NCBI GenBank assembly: GCA_003567725.1
Contig: PWYU01000057.1
Location: 1-64,000, forward strand
DNA from: Syntrophomonadaceae bacterium
GTDB lineage: Bacteria > Bacillota > Dethiobacteria > DTU022
Length of the DNA stretch: 64,000 nt
Direction: 5' to 3'
The notes under the pieces are model-generated. The model was not told where the DNA came from. It saw only the letters and a program-made list of their open reading frames with translations, and did no database searches. Below, one piece after another: positions 8,869 to 18,080 of the stretch; position 1 is the stretch's first letter; each line of letters starts with the position of its first letter. A program made the translations under genes and the position numbers.

Positions 8869-10728
8869 CTATTTGTCAGTCAGATCTCTGAGCCGGTTTA
8901 GTTCTTCAATTCTTTCCCTGGAAAGCATACCATCCCGATCCCATCCGGCCAGGTCATAGTATTCGTCGAGCATCTTGTTAAAACCTTCCCGGTCGATATG
9001 GCTGCCTTTAGCGCGAGCGCTGGGCATGGGTTCATCAAAATAACGGGCCGGAAGGGTGTCATCTTTCCGGGATATGTTTTTTTCCTGGTAATTGATCAGC
9101 CTTTCCTGATCGATAACCCTGCGTCCTACCTTTTTCAAATCGTCCTTGCTGAATGCCAGGCCGGTAGCCAGTTTGGTTAGTTCGCTGAAGTGATCATAGT
9201 TCAGATTGCGAGGGCTGTTGAATCCATGGCATACAAATTTACAGATACCCATACAGTCTACAACGGCGTAGATAGTTTCACTGAAATTGACCACTGTACT
9301 TTTTGATTGATACGAAGTTGGATTGGGGTCTACCGGTTCGCCGTACAGCTGAGTGGTGAATGATACCGGCAGATCGAGTATTTCCAGGGTAGGCCTGCTC
9401 CGGAGGTGGTCAGCGCCGCGGGATGAGGTGGCAATCCCGAGGGCAAAGCCTTTCAGGTAGCGCACATCATGCGGGTCGGACTGGGGCAGCCCTTTTATGG
9501 CAATCAGGAAGTCCGCCGTTTCCGGGCCGTACTTTTGAACCAGCCTGCTTCCTTCGGCCAGGGTATCGCCCAGGCCTTTCCGGTAAGCAATATCGTAGAT
9601 TAGCTTTTTGGCCATATCATAATCGCCGAACCTGAGGATGCGTCCTGCTGTTTCTTCGTTCAAATAACCTTTTTCAAACAGTTCGATGGCCCAGGCAATG
9701 TAAGTTCCGGTGGAAGAGACATCCAGGCCAAGATCGTTTACGATATTGTTTAAATCGATCATTTTTGCCGTATCAGCCACCCCAATATTTGCGCCCAGCA
9801 GTACTTCGGTTGTATATTCTGGCCCTTCACCGCCTAAAGTATTACGGTGCCTGCAGTGAACCACACAGCCGTAACAGCCGATCATTTTTTCGACGTGTTT
9901 ATGCACTTCTTCGGCATTAAGTGTATCAAAGAAAACGGTTTGCTGGCTGTTGTGGGTCCTGATGGCGCCCAGGTAGTTGCTAACATCGTAAAGCAGTGGT
10001 GTGCCTACCCGGCCCAGGACGTTGATCACCTTGGATTCCTTGAGGTAATCTCTGAGCTCAATGTATTTATCGATCATCCCTTGAGGATCGGCTACAGGAA
10101 GCCCGCGGTTTCCTCTGGCTACAACGGCTTTTAAGTTTTTGGAGCCCCATACCGCTCCGGTTCCGCAGCGCCCGGCGGCATTTTTTACACCGTAGCGGGT
10201 ACAGGCAAAACGAACCAGGTTTTCCCCGGCCGGCCCGATGGATTGGACTTCTACATCGGAACCCAGATCGTAATGGAATTTGGCCTCAGTTTCGCTGCAT
10301 AGCAGCCCCCAGTAATCTGTGGCGTCGCGAATTTCAATCTTGCCATCTTCTAAATAGAGATAAACCGGCTTGTCTGCTTTGCCAAGGATAATCAGTCGGT
10401 CTATACCGGCAAAACGCATCTCCGGGCCCAGGAAGCCCCCAATGTTGGAATCACCGATGATCCCTGATTCTGGTGATTTGCAGGTAACGCTGTGCCGCCC
10501 GGTATTGGGGGCCAGAGTGCCGGTTAAAATTCCGGTACCCAGGATCAAGACATTATCAGGAGATAAGGGGTCGGCCTGCGGTTTCAGGTATTTGTAAAGG
10601 TAGTACATATTTAGGCCTCGGCCGCCAACGAAGTTTTTAATTATTTCTTCAGGAGTTTCCAAAAAATCGACTGTGCGGTCGGTAAGGTTAACAACTGCAT
10701 TGACACAAAGCGGTCTTGTTTCTTCCAC
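8869..10728 (-). CDS. aor: Tungsten-dependent aldehyde:ferredoxin oxidoreductase
   Basis: This 619-residue protein is full length for the AOR family. It has the N-terminal NFVGGRGLNMYYLYKYLKP and LILGTGILTGTLAPNTGRH segments that bind the bis-pterin tungsten cofactor, RCGTGAVWGSKNLKAVVARG, and Cys pairs MIGCYGCVVHC and CMGICKFVCHG for the [4Fe-4S] cluster. It oxidises aldehydes to acids with ferredoxin, or reduces acids in reverse. Its gene set (FAD protein, AOR, polyferredoxin, MoaD) resembles NAD-linked AORs of aromatic degraders. I prefer GTG at 10728, eight bases after AGAGAGG, over the GTG at 10737 that lies inside that site. Confidence 0.93.
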   Translation of the reverse strand: MEETRPLCVNAVVNLTDRTVDFLETPEEIIKNFVGGRGLNMYYLYKYLKPQADPLSPDNVLILGTGILTGTLAPNTGRHSVTCKSPESGIIGDSNIGGFLGPEMRFAGIDRLIILGKADKPVYLYLEDGKIEIRDATDYWGLLCSETEAKFHYDLGSDVEVQSIGPAGENLVRFACTRYGVKNAAGRCGTGAVWGSKNLKAVVARGNRGLPVADPQGMIDKYIELRDYLKESKVINVLGRVGTPLLYDVSNYLGAIRTHNSQQTVFFDTLNAEEVHKHVEKMIGCYGCVVHCRHRNTLGGEGPEYTTEVLLGANIGVADTAKMIDLNNIVNDLGLDVSSTGTYIAWAIELFEKGYLNEETAGRILRFGDYDMAKKLIYDIAYRKGLGDTLAEGSRLVQKYGPETADFLIAIKGLPQSDPHDVRYLKGFALGIATSSRGADHLRSRPTLEILDLPVSFTTQLYGEPVDPNPTSYQSKSTVVNFSETIYAVVDCMGICKFVCHGFNSPRNLNYDHFSELTKLATGLAFSKDDLKKVGRRVIDQERLINYQEKNISRKDDTLPARYFDEPMPSARAKGSHIDREGFNKMLDEYYDLAGWDRDGMLSRERIEELNRLRDLTDK

Positions 10729-10757
10729 TGTAATCACCTCTCTAAAAGGCCGGATAT

Positions 10758-12134
10758 TTACCGCCAGGCCCTTTTATCCAGCTCTCTTTCGGTCCAGCTT
10801 TTTTCATTGAAGCTTTTTTCGTAACGCCTGCCTGATGAGTGGCTCTCCGGCCACTCGATCGCGGTGCCTTCCAAGTCGGCTTCTCTTTTTTTGCGCAGAT
10901 AATCGTATAGTTGATATTTTTCTTCCAGGAAAGAATCCTTGATGATGCCGACCAGGTTTTGCTCCCTGATTAAATCGTTAATTGCGCCTGCATAGCTGAT
11001 GTCGCCGATCAGAATGGCCCCTTTGAGGCGGTTGTCTTTAAAGACCAGCTTTTGATAAAGATTGTTCTTTTCACTGATTCTCTCTTTTGTTTCTGTACCT
11101 TTTAGACCCTCAGATTCAGGGTCGAAAAGGCCCATAGATATGACTGGCATGTTAAAGAAAGATACTGAATTCATACCAACTGAGCCCGGGTAGCGCTTCA
11201 TATCCCCGGCCATACACAATCCTGCATAGCGGCCCTGTTCGTAAGCGTTGGGCCAGTTGGCATTAACCATACTGCTTTGCCTGGGGATGTCGTGAGTTTC
11301 GGCTACGTCTCCGGCAGCAAAAATATTGGAGAATGAGGTTTGAAAGTAAGGGTTAACGACAATACCCATATTAATTTCTATCAGGGTGTTTTCGGCCAGG
11401 GTGGTATTGGGTGCTACTCCGGTGGCGATAATTACTATGTTACAGGCAATCTTTTCCCCGTTTTTAAGGGTTACCCCGGTTACTCCAGCGGTTTTGTTCC
11501 CGGTTATTTCCTGAACGGCACAGCTGGTTATAACATTGATTCCGCCTTCTTCCAGGCTCTTTTTAACCATTTCTGAACCTTTTTGATCGAGAACCCTGCT
11601 CGCTATCCGGGGCAGTAGTTCGATCAAGGTTACTTCGGCCCCGGCTTCCTGAAGCCCGTAAGCTGCTCGCAGTCCGATCAAACCTGCTCCGATTACAACG
11701 GCCCGGTTTCCTTTTTTGAGCCGTTCCAGAATTTGCCTGACATCTTCATAGGTCTGAAATATGCCTACTCCTTCATAATCATCACAGCCCGCTATGGGTG
11801 GAACATTGACCCTTGAGCCAGTGGTTAAAAGCAGGCGATCATATTTAAGTTTTGATCCGTCTTCCAGGCAGACTTGTTCGGCCAGGGAATCCACTTCTGT
11901 TACTGTTCTTTCAAGCATTAACTTAACCCGGTGCTTATTATAGAAGTCTTCCGGGCGGTAAGGCATGCGGTCTTCTTCTACATCTCCGGCCAGGTAATGA
12001 GCGATTAAGGGCCGGGAATAAACGTGTTCTGGTTCATTGCTAACCACGGTCAGGTTGCTGTTTTGATCAATCCGCCTGATTGATTCGATTGATCCTACCG
12101 CGGCGGCGCTGTTGCCAACAATTACATATTCCAC
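10758..12134 (-). CDS. FAD-dependent pyridine-nucleotide oxidoreductase, probable NAD(P)H module of AOR
   Basis: A 458-residue protein of the NADH:rubredoxin/nitrite-reductase-type flavoprotein family. It has the FAD motif VGNSAAAVGSIESIRR at the N-terminus, an NAD(P)H-binding VVIGAGLIGLRAAYGLQEAG near residue 150, and the second FAD motif NIFAAGDVAE near 278. It lies 30 bases upstream of the AOR gene and probably passes electrons between AOR ferredoxin sites and NAD(P). The start is GTG after GGAGG with a nine-base spacer. The last 60 residues are an extra charged tail. Confidence 0.85.
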   Translation of the reverse strand: MEYVIVGNSAAAVGSIESIRRIDQNSNLTVVSNEPEHVYSRPLIAHYLAGDVEEDRMPYRPEDFYNKHRVKLMLERTVTEVDSLAEQVCLEDGSKLKYDRLLLTTGSRVNVPPIAGCDDYEGVGIFQTYEDVRQILERLKKGNRAVVIGAGLIGLRAAYGLQEAGAEVTLIELLPRIASRVLDQKGSEMVKKSLEEGGINVITSCAVQEITGNKTAGVTGVTLKNGEKIACNIVIIATGVAPNTTLAENTLIEINMGIVVNPYFQTSFSNIFAAGDVAETHDIPRQSSMVNANWPNAYEQGRYAGLCMAGDMKRYPGSVGMNSVSFFNMPVISMGLFDPESEGLKGTETKERISEKNNLYQKLVFKDNRLKGAILIGDISYAGAINDLIREQNLVGIIKDSFLEEKYQLYDYLRKKREADLEGTAIEWPESHSSGRRYEKSFNEKSWTERELDKRAWR

Positions 12135-12204
12135 ATCTATCTGCCTCCCCGTAACTTTCTTCCCCCGGCTTAAACCGCTTTAATCGGTAAAAGTGGTAAG
12201 AAGT

Positions 12205-12243
12205 ATCCCCTCCCAGCCTTTAAAATCAGGCAGGGAGAGGGAT
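12205..12243. terminator. Hairpin between bamQ and the FAD oxidoreductase gene
   Basis: An ATCCCCTCCC arm at 12205-12214 pairs with GGGAGAGGGAT at 12233-12243 with one bulge. The better T-run is on the plus strand, so on the transcribed minus strand it may only pause or process the message between the Bam genes and the AOR genes. Confidence 0.35.
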
Positions 12244-12323
12244 TCTTTTCAAAAGAAGTTTGTATGTTTTATCTTGAATGATCTGCCGGATTAGCTTATT
12301 TTGCATATGATTAGTTTTAGTGC

Positions 12324-13391
12324 TTAGAAATCAGGTTGTAAAATCACCCGTTTCATTAGTTTTCCGGCGTGAGATTCTTCAAAGGACTTTGCGATCTGGC
12401 TCATTGGCCGCACCTCTACAAATGGTTCAATTTTAATCTTGTTATCCATTACCATCTGTAAAACTTCTTTATAATAGCGGGGCAGGCAGCCCCAGGTTCC
12501 GATGATTTCGGCATCAAAAGCCATTAACTTGGAAAGCATATATTCTACTTTTTGCATTCCAAATCCTACAACAATTAACTTCCCGGTAAAAGATAGCAGT
12601 TCAAGTCCTATTTCCTGGCCTGCCTTGGAACCGGAGCACTCGAATATTTTCCACCCGTGGCCGGGTAACCCGTTTTCCTTGCAGTACCCCTTGTAGGTAT
12701 TTTTGATATCCTTTACGCCCTGGTCCAGGGTACTGATGGTATGGGTGGCCCCAAAATCCAGAGACCGTTTTAGCTTTTCCTTGCTTCTGGCTATGGCGAT
12801 TACCGATTCTGCTCCAAGCGCATGGGCAATTTGGGTCATATATACCCCAATGCCCCCGGTAGCACCGATAATGACTACCCGGTCTCCGGGTTGGATGTCG
12901 GCCCTTTTTGCGGCCTGATAGGGGGATGTAATAGCATCAGCCACAACAGAAAGATATTCAAGAGGCATTCCATTCCGATTTTCCACTACGCACAGGTCTT
13001 CTGATGGAACCGGGATATAGTTGGAAAAGCCGCCATAAATGCCCATACTGTTGCCGGGCATTTTTTGTTTAAGGCAGCGGTTGTTTCTGCCTGCTGCACA
13101 AATATCGCATTTATTGCAGGGCATAACTGCCGGGATGATAACTTCCTTTCCGATTAAATTTTCATCTCCTGCGACAACCTTCCCGCTGATTTCATGGCCC
13201 AGGGTCAGCGGGGGATCGTTGACTGTGGGAACCCCATCATAAAAATAACCGACATCAGTATGGCAAACTCCGCATCCGGCAACTTCCACCAGGGCTTCTC
13301 CTGGCTGCAGCTCAGGCGTATCAATAGTGGTTTTTTCCAGCTTTCCAGGTTCTTTCATTTGCCATGTTTCAATTTTTGCCGGCACGCTCAT
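12324..13391 (-). CDS. bamQ: 6-hydroxycyclohex-1-ene-1-carbonyl-CoA dehydrogenase
   Basis: A 355-residue zinc alcohol dehydrogenase: GCGVCHTDVGYFYDG for the catalytic zinc, PCNKCDICAAGRNNRC for the structural zinc, and GATGGIGVYMTQIAHALGA for NAD. Sequence details and the neighbours identify it as Had/BamQ, which oxidises 6-hydroxycyclohex-1-ene-1-carbonyl-CoA to the 6-oxo compound with NAD+ in the cytoplasm. It lies between the hydratase gene (33 bases upstream) and the AOR genes. The ATG follows GGAGGTTTTACCTC. A generic medium-chain dehydrogenase is the alternative, made unlikely by the adjacent bamR and bamA. Confidence 0.92.
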   Translation of the reverse strand: MSVPAKIETWQMKEPGKLEKTTIDTPELQPGEALVEVAGCGVCHTDVGYFYDGVPTVNDPPLTLGHEISGKVVAGDENLIGKEVIIPAVMPCNKCDICAAGRNNRCLKQKMPGNSMGIYGGFSNYIPVPSEDLCVVENRNGMPLEYLSVVADAITSPYQAAKRADIQPGDRVVIIGATGGIGVYMTQIAHALGAESVIAIARSKEKLKRSLDFGATHTISTLDQGVKDIKNTYKGYCKENGLPGHGWKIFECSGSKAGQEIGLELLSFTGKLIVVGFGMQKVEYMLSKLMAFDAEIIGTWGCLPRYYKEVLQMVMDNKIKIEPFVEVRPMSQIAKSFEESHAGKLMKRVILQPDF

Positions 13392-13424
13392 GAGGTAAAA
13401 CCTCCTTTGCTTTGTTATACTCTA

Positions 13425-14189
13425 TTATTTTCCTTTCCAGACTGGTTTGCGTTTTTCCATGAAAGCCTTAAGGCCTTCTACGGCATCTTCTGTTTTCATG
13501 ACTTCATCAAGGTAGATCCGGTCTATAACTTTCAAGCCTTCTTTAAAATCTTTATCCAGGCCCGCCAGGGCGGCTTTCTTGGTCAGAGGGACCACCGCCG
13601 GGCTTAGCTTTGTAAAGCGCTTCAGGAAATCTTTAGCTTCGGCCTGAAAGTTTTCTGCTGGAACAACCTTGTTTACAAGGCCCATCTGTTTTCCTTTTGC
13701 TGCTTCAAAGGTATCACCGCTCAGCAGTATTTCTATGGCCAGGGGCCAGGAAACCAGCCGGGGCAGGATATAACAGGCAATTGGGGGAAACACCCCCACC
13801 TGTATTTCCGGCTGTCCCAACTTGGCCTTTTCTGAAGCCACCACCAGGTCGCAGAAAAGGACAATTTCATAGCCACCACCAAGCGCTGCCCCGTTAACCA
13901 GGGCGACAATTGGTTTATTGATTTCAGACATGGTAAAAAAAAGACGGTCAAACACATCGATCATGGATTCTACTTTTTCAGGAGTGTGGTCGGCTATATC
14001 TACACCGGCGGAAAAAGCTTTTCCTTCACCTGTGATGGCCACCACAGATTCGGATTGTTCATTGGCCCATTTCAGAGCCTGGATTAGTTCTTCCATCATT
14101 TCAATATTTAAGACATTAAGGGGAGGATGGTCCAGAGTGATGGTGGCTACCCCGTTTTCATTTTTGGTCTGTAAATAGTTATAACCCAA
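13425..14189 (-). CDS. bamR: Cyclohexa-1,5-diene-1-carbonyl-CoA hydratase
   Basis: A 254-residue crotonase-family enzyme with AFSAGVDIADHTPEKVESM at residues about 59-77, a signature I associate with dienoyl-CoA hydratases (Dch/BamR), and the oxyanion segment NGAALGGGYEIVLFCDLV. It adds water to the diene made by benzoyl-CoA reductase, giving 6-hydroxycyclohex-1-ene-1-carbonyl-CoA, the substrate of the next gene's product. The TTG start is seven bases after AGAGGTG. A perfect hairpin separates it from bamA upstream. Confidence 0.92.
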   Translation of the reverse strand: MGYNYLQTKNENGVATITLDHPPLNVLNIEMMEELIQALKWANEQSESVVAITGEGKAFSAGVDIADHTPEKVESMIDVFDRLFFTMSEINKPIVALVNGAALGGGYEIVLFCDLVVASEKAKLGQPEIQVGVFPPIACYILPRLVSWPLAIEILLSGDTFEAAKGKQMGLVNKVVPAENFQAEAKDFLKRFTKLSPAVVPLTKKAALAGLDKDFKEGLKVIDRIYLDEVMKTEDAVEGLKAFMEKRKPVWKGK

Positions 14190-14234
14190 AACAATTCACC
14201 TCTTTTTGCCTGCTGCTAAATTTCCAGGAGGAGC

Positions 14235-14292
14235 GGTGTTCCCGGATGCATTACTTCACTTTGGTAAATGATTCTGCACGACCGGGAACACC
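14235..14292. terminator. Perfect 11-bp inverted repeat between bamA and bamR
   Basis: GGTGTTCCCGG at 14235-14245 pairs exactly with CCGGGAACACC at 14282-14292 across a 36-base loop. On the transcribed minus strand no T-run follows, so an mRNA stability or processing element is as likely as a terminator. Confidence 0.45.
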
Positions 14293-14332
14293 TTTATTTT
14301 TCAGCAGTAAAAAATAAACTCCGGGCAGGTTG

Positions 14333-15463
14333 TTATTCCTGTTTTTCTCCCATTACCGCATCGATCAGTTCTTGATCGAATGGATGGGCTTCTGCAAGCA
14401 ACTGGCGGTATTTGATGAAATCGATGGTGTCCTGGCCGGTCAGTTTCTTGGTATTAAAAGCATTGAAACCGAGGTAAGCTTCTGTCTGCATATTCGCAGC
14501 CAGCCAGTGACGGCTTGGTAATTTGGCTTGATCCCAGAAATATTTCTTTTTCTGACGGATACCGTCAATAGACATCATCAGGCAGTTGGGGAAAAGGTTG
14601 CTGAGGGTCAAGATTACTTTAGCAACTTCTTGATCTAACAAAGTGAAGTCTGTTTCACCGGATTTAAGCATTTCTTTACCCCTGTCTTTTTGTTCGCGCC
14701 CGCCTATTTCTCCATACACGATTTCTCCATCTTCTACATATTTATCGGTGATTACCAGGGGATTACGGACAAATTCGCCATTTACTTTGAGAACCGGGGC
14801 CACTTTGGAGATCAGGCCCAGGCGAAGCATCTTGTAAGAGCTCCACATTTCACATGAAATACAGCTCCACATGGCCTGTTCCATGGTTAAATAAACGGGA
14901 AGAAAGTCGGTGGAACCGCCTACCGGGGCGGAGCCGTGCTTGGGTCCGGCCTGCCCGAACATAGCCAGGTCGGAAGAAATTGTAATATCACAGGCCATTC
15001 CTATTTCCTGTCCACCTGCAACCCGCATTCCGTTAACGCGGCAGATAACCGGTTTTTTACACATTAAGATGGAATCGACCATTCCATTGAAAAGATCCAT
15101 GTATGCGCCGTATTCGCTGGGGTTGCCACTGTAATATTCGGCATATTCTTTGGTATTGCCGCCGGTGCAAAAAGCCCTGTCTTCAGCTCCGGTAAATACT
15201 ACGGCCACCACGGAACGGTCCATGGAAGCATTGTGCATCCCAGCAATAACTCCTTTGACCATTTCAGTGGTATAAGAGTTAAGTTGTTTGGGGTTGTTCA
15301 ACGTTACCCAGGCTGTATAAAGGCCATCTACTTCTGCACCTGCAGAATCAAGAACCGGTTTTTTTTCATAGATTACGCAGGGAGGTTCTGTGCCGAAATA
15401 ATCATCGCCGTAAAGTTGGTGATCGACTATTCCATCCTGGCGGGGCCATTTATTAAGATCCAT
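14333..15463 (-). CDS. bamA: 6-oxocyclohex-1-ene-1-carbonyl-CoA hydrolase (ring-cleaving)
   Basis: A 376-residue crotonase-superfamily protein, longer than ordinary enoyl-CoA hydratases, as is usual for Oah/BamA. Segments typical of BamA are LNNPKQLNSYTTEMVKGVI, EDRAFCTGGNTKEYAEYYSG, NGMRVAGGQEIGMACDIT and FGQAGPKHGSAPVGGSTDFL. It hydrates and hydrolytically opens the ring to 3-hydroxypimeloyl-CoA, the last ring-specific step of the benzoyl-CoA pathway and a widely used marker of anaerobic aromatic degraders. The ATG follows GGAGGATTAGC. Confidence 0.96.
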   Translation of the reverse strand: MDLNKWPRQDGIVDHQLYGDDYFGTEPPCVIYEKKPVLDSAGAEVDGLYTAWVTLNNPKQLNSYTTEMVKGVIAGMHNASMDRSVVAVVFTGAEDRAFCTGGNTKEYAEYYSGNPSEYGAYMDLFNGMVDSILMCKKPVICRVNGMRVAGGQEIGMACDITISSDLAMFGQAGPKHGSAPVGGSTDFLPVYLTMEQAMWSCISCEMWSSYKMLRLGLISKVAPVLKVNGEFVRNPLVITDKYVEDGEIVYGEIGGREQKDRGKEMLKSGETDFTLLDQEVAKVILTLSNLFPNCLMMSIDGIRQKKKYFWDQAKLPSRHWLAANMQTEAYLGFNAFNTKKLTGQDTIDFIKYRQLLAEAHPFDQELIDAVMGEKQE

Positions 15464-15596
15464 GCTAATCCTCCTTATAAGTTAATGATTTAGAATTTAA
15501 TTATCAGCCATTTTTTAAGGTCCGACTTAATGTCGAATTTTTGGTTTTCCACCCCCTTTATTTCGGCATACTGGTGTAAAATACTTTTTGACTAGC

Positions 15597-16010
15597 TTAA
15601 GATGCCGGTTTAAATTCGTAACTGATTCGCCCGTCGTTAAAAGTTATAGGTTCTACAGTGACCTCCATTCCTCGGGATAAATCCTTTTCGGTAAAACCTT
15701 CTTTGAAGCGGCCGAAAACTTTGGTTCCGTTAAATTCAGCTACGGCCAGGACGTAGGGGACGTCTTCTTCAAAGCCGGTTGGAGCAAAATAAGATCTGGT
15801 GAAGCTGATCAATTTGCCCCTGGGAGAGATTTTAATCCATTCCATCTCACTGCCCAGGCAGGAATAACAGTCAGTTCGTGGAGGGAAAAAGGTGAGCCCG
15901 CAGGGGCTGCACCGGGTGGCATAAAGATCTCCTTGTTCCAGGTAATCGACGAAAGCGCTTGTTTTGGTCTGGGAAGTAAAGCTTAACCTCCCAAATTGTT
16001 CAAAACCCAT
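15597..16010 (-). CDS. DUF35 zinc-ribbon/OB-fold acyl-CoA-associated protein
   Basis: A 137-residue protein with an N-terminal zinc ribbon (CSPCGLTFFPPRTDCYSC, residues about 36-53) and an OB-fold half (GKLISFTRSYFAPTGFEED). DUF35 proteins usually act as partners of thiolases or acyl-CoA handling enzymes. No thiolase is adjacent; it lies between the aryl-CoA ligase and bamA. The thiolases at 28590 and 37750 are possible partners. The ATG follows GGAGGTAAAGAAA. Confidence 0.85.
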   Translation of the reverse strand: MGFEQFGRLSFTSQTKTSAFVDYLEQGDLYATRCSPCGLTFFPPRTDCYSCLGSEMEWIKISPRGKLISFTRSYFAPTGFEEDVPYVLAVAEFNGTKVFGRFKEGFTEKDLSRGMEVTVEPITFNDGRISYEFKPAS

Positions 16011-16195
16011 TTTCTTTACCTCCTCCGGCAGAAGATCGCCCGGTGTCTTTTGCCTTTGTTATAGACTTTGCTTTTGGACTGTTAAGTGCTGTGGTTCTAA
16101 ATATGCTTTTCACTATTTGCCGGGTGGAATAGCGATAACTGTTAAGGCTGTTTATTACCTTTCCTTTTAGCTTAATAAAAGACAGTTGTTTTAAA

Positions 16196-16253
16196 AATCC
16201 CTTAAAAGCATGGAAACAAGGTTAAATTGGGGTGAAATAAGGGCTAACCCCTA
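16196..16253 (+). repeat. AAGCATGGAAACAAGG repeat, copy 1
   Basis: About 58 bases with the core AAAGCATGGAAACAAGGTTA, then a GTGAAATAAGGGCTAACCCC tail. It recurs at 31209-31267 (same strand) and 49261-49318 (inverted), always between transcription units. Confidence 0.7.
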
Positions 16254-16270
16254 CGATTAAACCTCCTGGA

Positions 16271-17566
16271 TCAAGTCCGGTGATCAATGACCCGGACCGC
16301 TTTTCCTTCAAAGCGCGGCAGGCTGCCGATGGGTTTGATTTCAACATTGCACTTTTTGGCCAGCTGTTGGTGTAGTTCTTTTTCTAAAAATCGGATAAAA
16401 TGTTCGTCTACGTCTGTCCAGGTGGCAGGCTCTATTTCAACTTTAATGGTATGAAGGCCTTTTTTCTCTCCCACTACGATCTGCCAGTTTTCACTGAGCT
16501 CGCTATGGTTTAACAGTATATATTCAATCTGGCAGGGAAAGATATTGGTTCCGCCCACCAGGATCATATCGTCCAAACGGCCCAAAAAGCTAGTGATGCG
16601 GGGATGGTTGCGCCCGCATGAGCATTCTTCATAATTGACTATAACATGGTCTCCGGTACGGTATCGTAACAGGGGCATAACTTCAAAGCTGAGGTTGCTG
16701 ATTACCAGTTCACCCGGTTGATCTTTTCCGGCCGGTTCCATGGTTTCGGGATCAAGGACTTCAACCAGGTAATGATCGGCCCAGAGATGGATTCCCCTTT
16801 CATATTCACAGTCCATAGCTATTGGGCCGCCCATTTCGGTAAGGCCGTAACAGCGCCGCATTCCTCCTCCGTGGGCATTATAACCGAGTCTTTCATTAAT
16901 CCTTTCTCTTAATTCATCTGAACAGGGTTCACCGCCGTGAAAACCCAGGCGCAGTTTAAGATCGTTAACCGGATCAATACCTTTTTCAGCAGCGAATTCG
17001 GCTATATAGACAGCATAAGAAGGGGTGCCTGTAAAAACGGTAGTTCCCCATTCCCTCATCAAGCGCAGCTGCCTTTCCGTGCCGCCCGCTCCAGTGGGAA
17101 TGATTTTTGCGCCCACAGCTTCCATCCCGTAATGAAAGCCAAAACCTCCTGTAAAAAGGCCGTAGCCGTGTGATTGTTGAATGATATCGTCTTTTTTTAA
17201 GCCGCCGGCGGTGAAATTGCGGGCCATGCAGGCGGTCCAAACGTCCAGATCATTTTTACTGTACATCATGGGGGTTGGTACTCCAGTAGTGCCGGAAGTC
17301 ATATGAACCCGGACCACGTCTTGCCAATTGCCTGATACCAGCCCATTAGGGTAATTGTCTCTTAAATCGGCCTTTGACATAAAGGGGACCTCTTTTATAT
17401 CTTCCCAGTTTTTAATATCCCCGGGTACCAGACCTTTATCAGCGAAACGGTGTTTGATAAAAGAGTTGTTGTAAACCAGATGAGTCTGCGCTTTAAATTT
17501 TTCGAACTGAATATTCTGCAGTTCATCACGGGACATAGTTTCCCACTTTTCTTCAAAAAAAGGCAT
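16271..17566 (-). CDS. PaaK-type aryl-CoA ligase (phenylacetate/benzoate-CoA ligase family)
   Basis: The 431-residue adenylating enzyme has the AMP-binding loop VHMTSGTTGVPTPMMYSK at residues about 87-104, YGLTEMGGPIAMDCEY, and the C-terminal LGRLDDMILVGGTNIFPCQI hinge. Length and motifs match phenylacetate-CoA ligases, which make aryl-CoA from the acid, ATP and CoA. As first gene of the operon with bamA, bamR and bamQ it may activate benzoate or a substituted benzoate; the exact substrate cannot be read from sequence. The ATG follows GAGGAGGAAAGAATATA. Confidence 0.88.
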   Translation of the reverse strand: MPFFEEKWETMSRDELQNIQFEKFKAQTHLVYNNSFIKHRFADKGLVPGDIKNWEDIKEVPFMSKADLRDNYPNGLVSGNWQDVVRVHMTSGTTGVPTPMMYSKNDLDVWTACMARNFTAGGLKKDDIIQQSHGYGLFTGGFGFHYGMEAVGAKIIPTGAGGTERQLRLMREWGTTVFTGTPSYAVYIAEFAAEKGIDPVNDLKLRLGFHGGEPCSDELRERINERLGYNAHGGGMRRCYGLTEMGGPIAMDCEYERGIHLWADHYLVEVLDPETMEPAGKDQPGELVISNLSFEVMPLLRYRTGDHVIVNYEECSCGRNHPRITSFLGRLDDMILVGGTNIFPCQIEYILLNHSELSENWQIVVGEKKGLHTIKVEIEPATWTDVDEHFIRFLEKELHQQLAKKCNVEIKPIGSLPRFEGKAVRVIDHRT

Positions 17567-18080
17567 TATATTCTTTCCTCCTCGAAGTAATAACGCATCT
17601 TAGTTTTTCTGAAACATACCGGTTTATAGGGCCCAAAACCTTTTAGAGCCGGGTTTGTTGTTAAAACGGGATTATCAATTGCCAGAGGGTTGACCCTGCT
17701 TATTATGGCTCCATGTTATTAAGGTTGCCAAAAGGATATAAATAGTCCAAGCAAGAGCCGACAGTAAAATATAGATTTAACTTGCACTGCTTATCTGTTT
17801 ATGACCTCCTTAAATATTTTAGAAAATACATTATGAAGGGAAGATAAAAAAAACTTCTTATAAAGTTAATATTATAAAATCTGAGCCCATTTTTCTATCA
17901 CCTAAAAGAAGTATTTTTTTCTGCAGAGTGTGATATATGGGCTACCTCTGCTTTTAGGCCTTTCTCAGGAAGGGAAATATTTAATAATGAAGAATAATTG
18001 TTATTAATATATGATAAAGATTTTTCTCACATTTAATCCGGTGCATTAATCTAAAAATACTTAGTGGGAGTGGGGATACA
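17567..18080. other. Divergent intergenic region between two ligase genes
   Basis: About 510 AT-rich bases between the minus-strand PaaK-type ligase and the plus-strand acyl-CoA ligase. It must hold promoters in both directions. I see no clear dyad operator; a ribosome site GTGGGAGTGGGG precedes the ATG at 18081. Confidence 0.5.
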
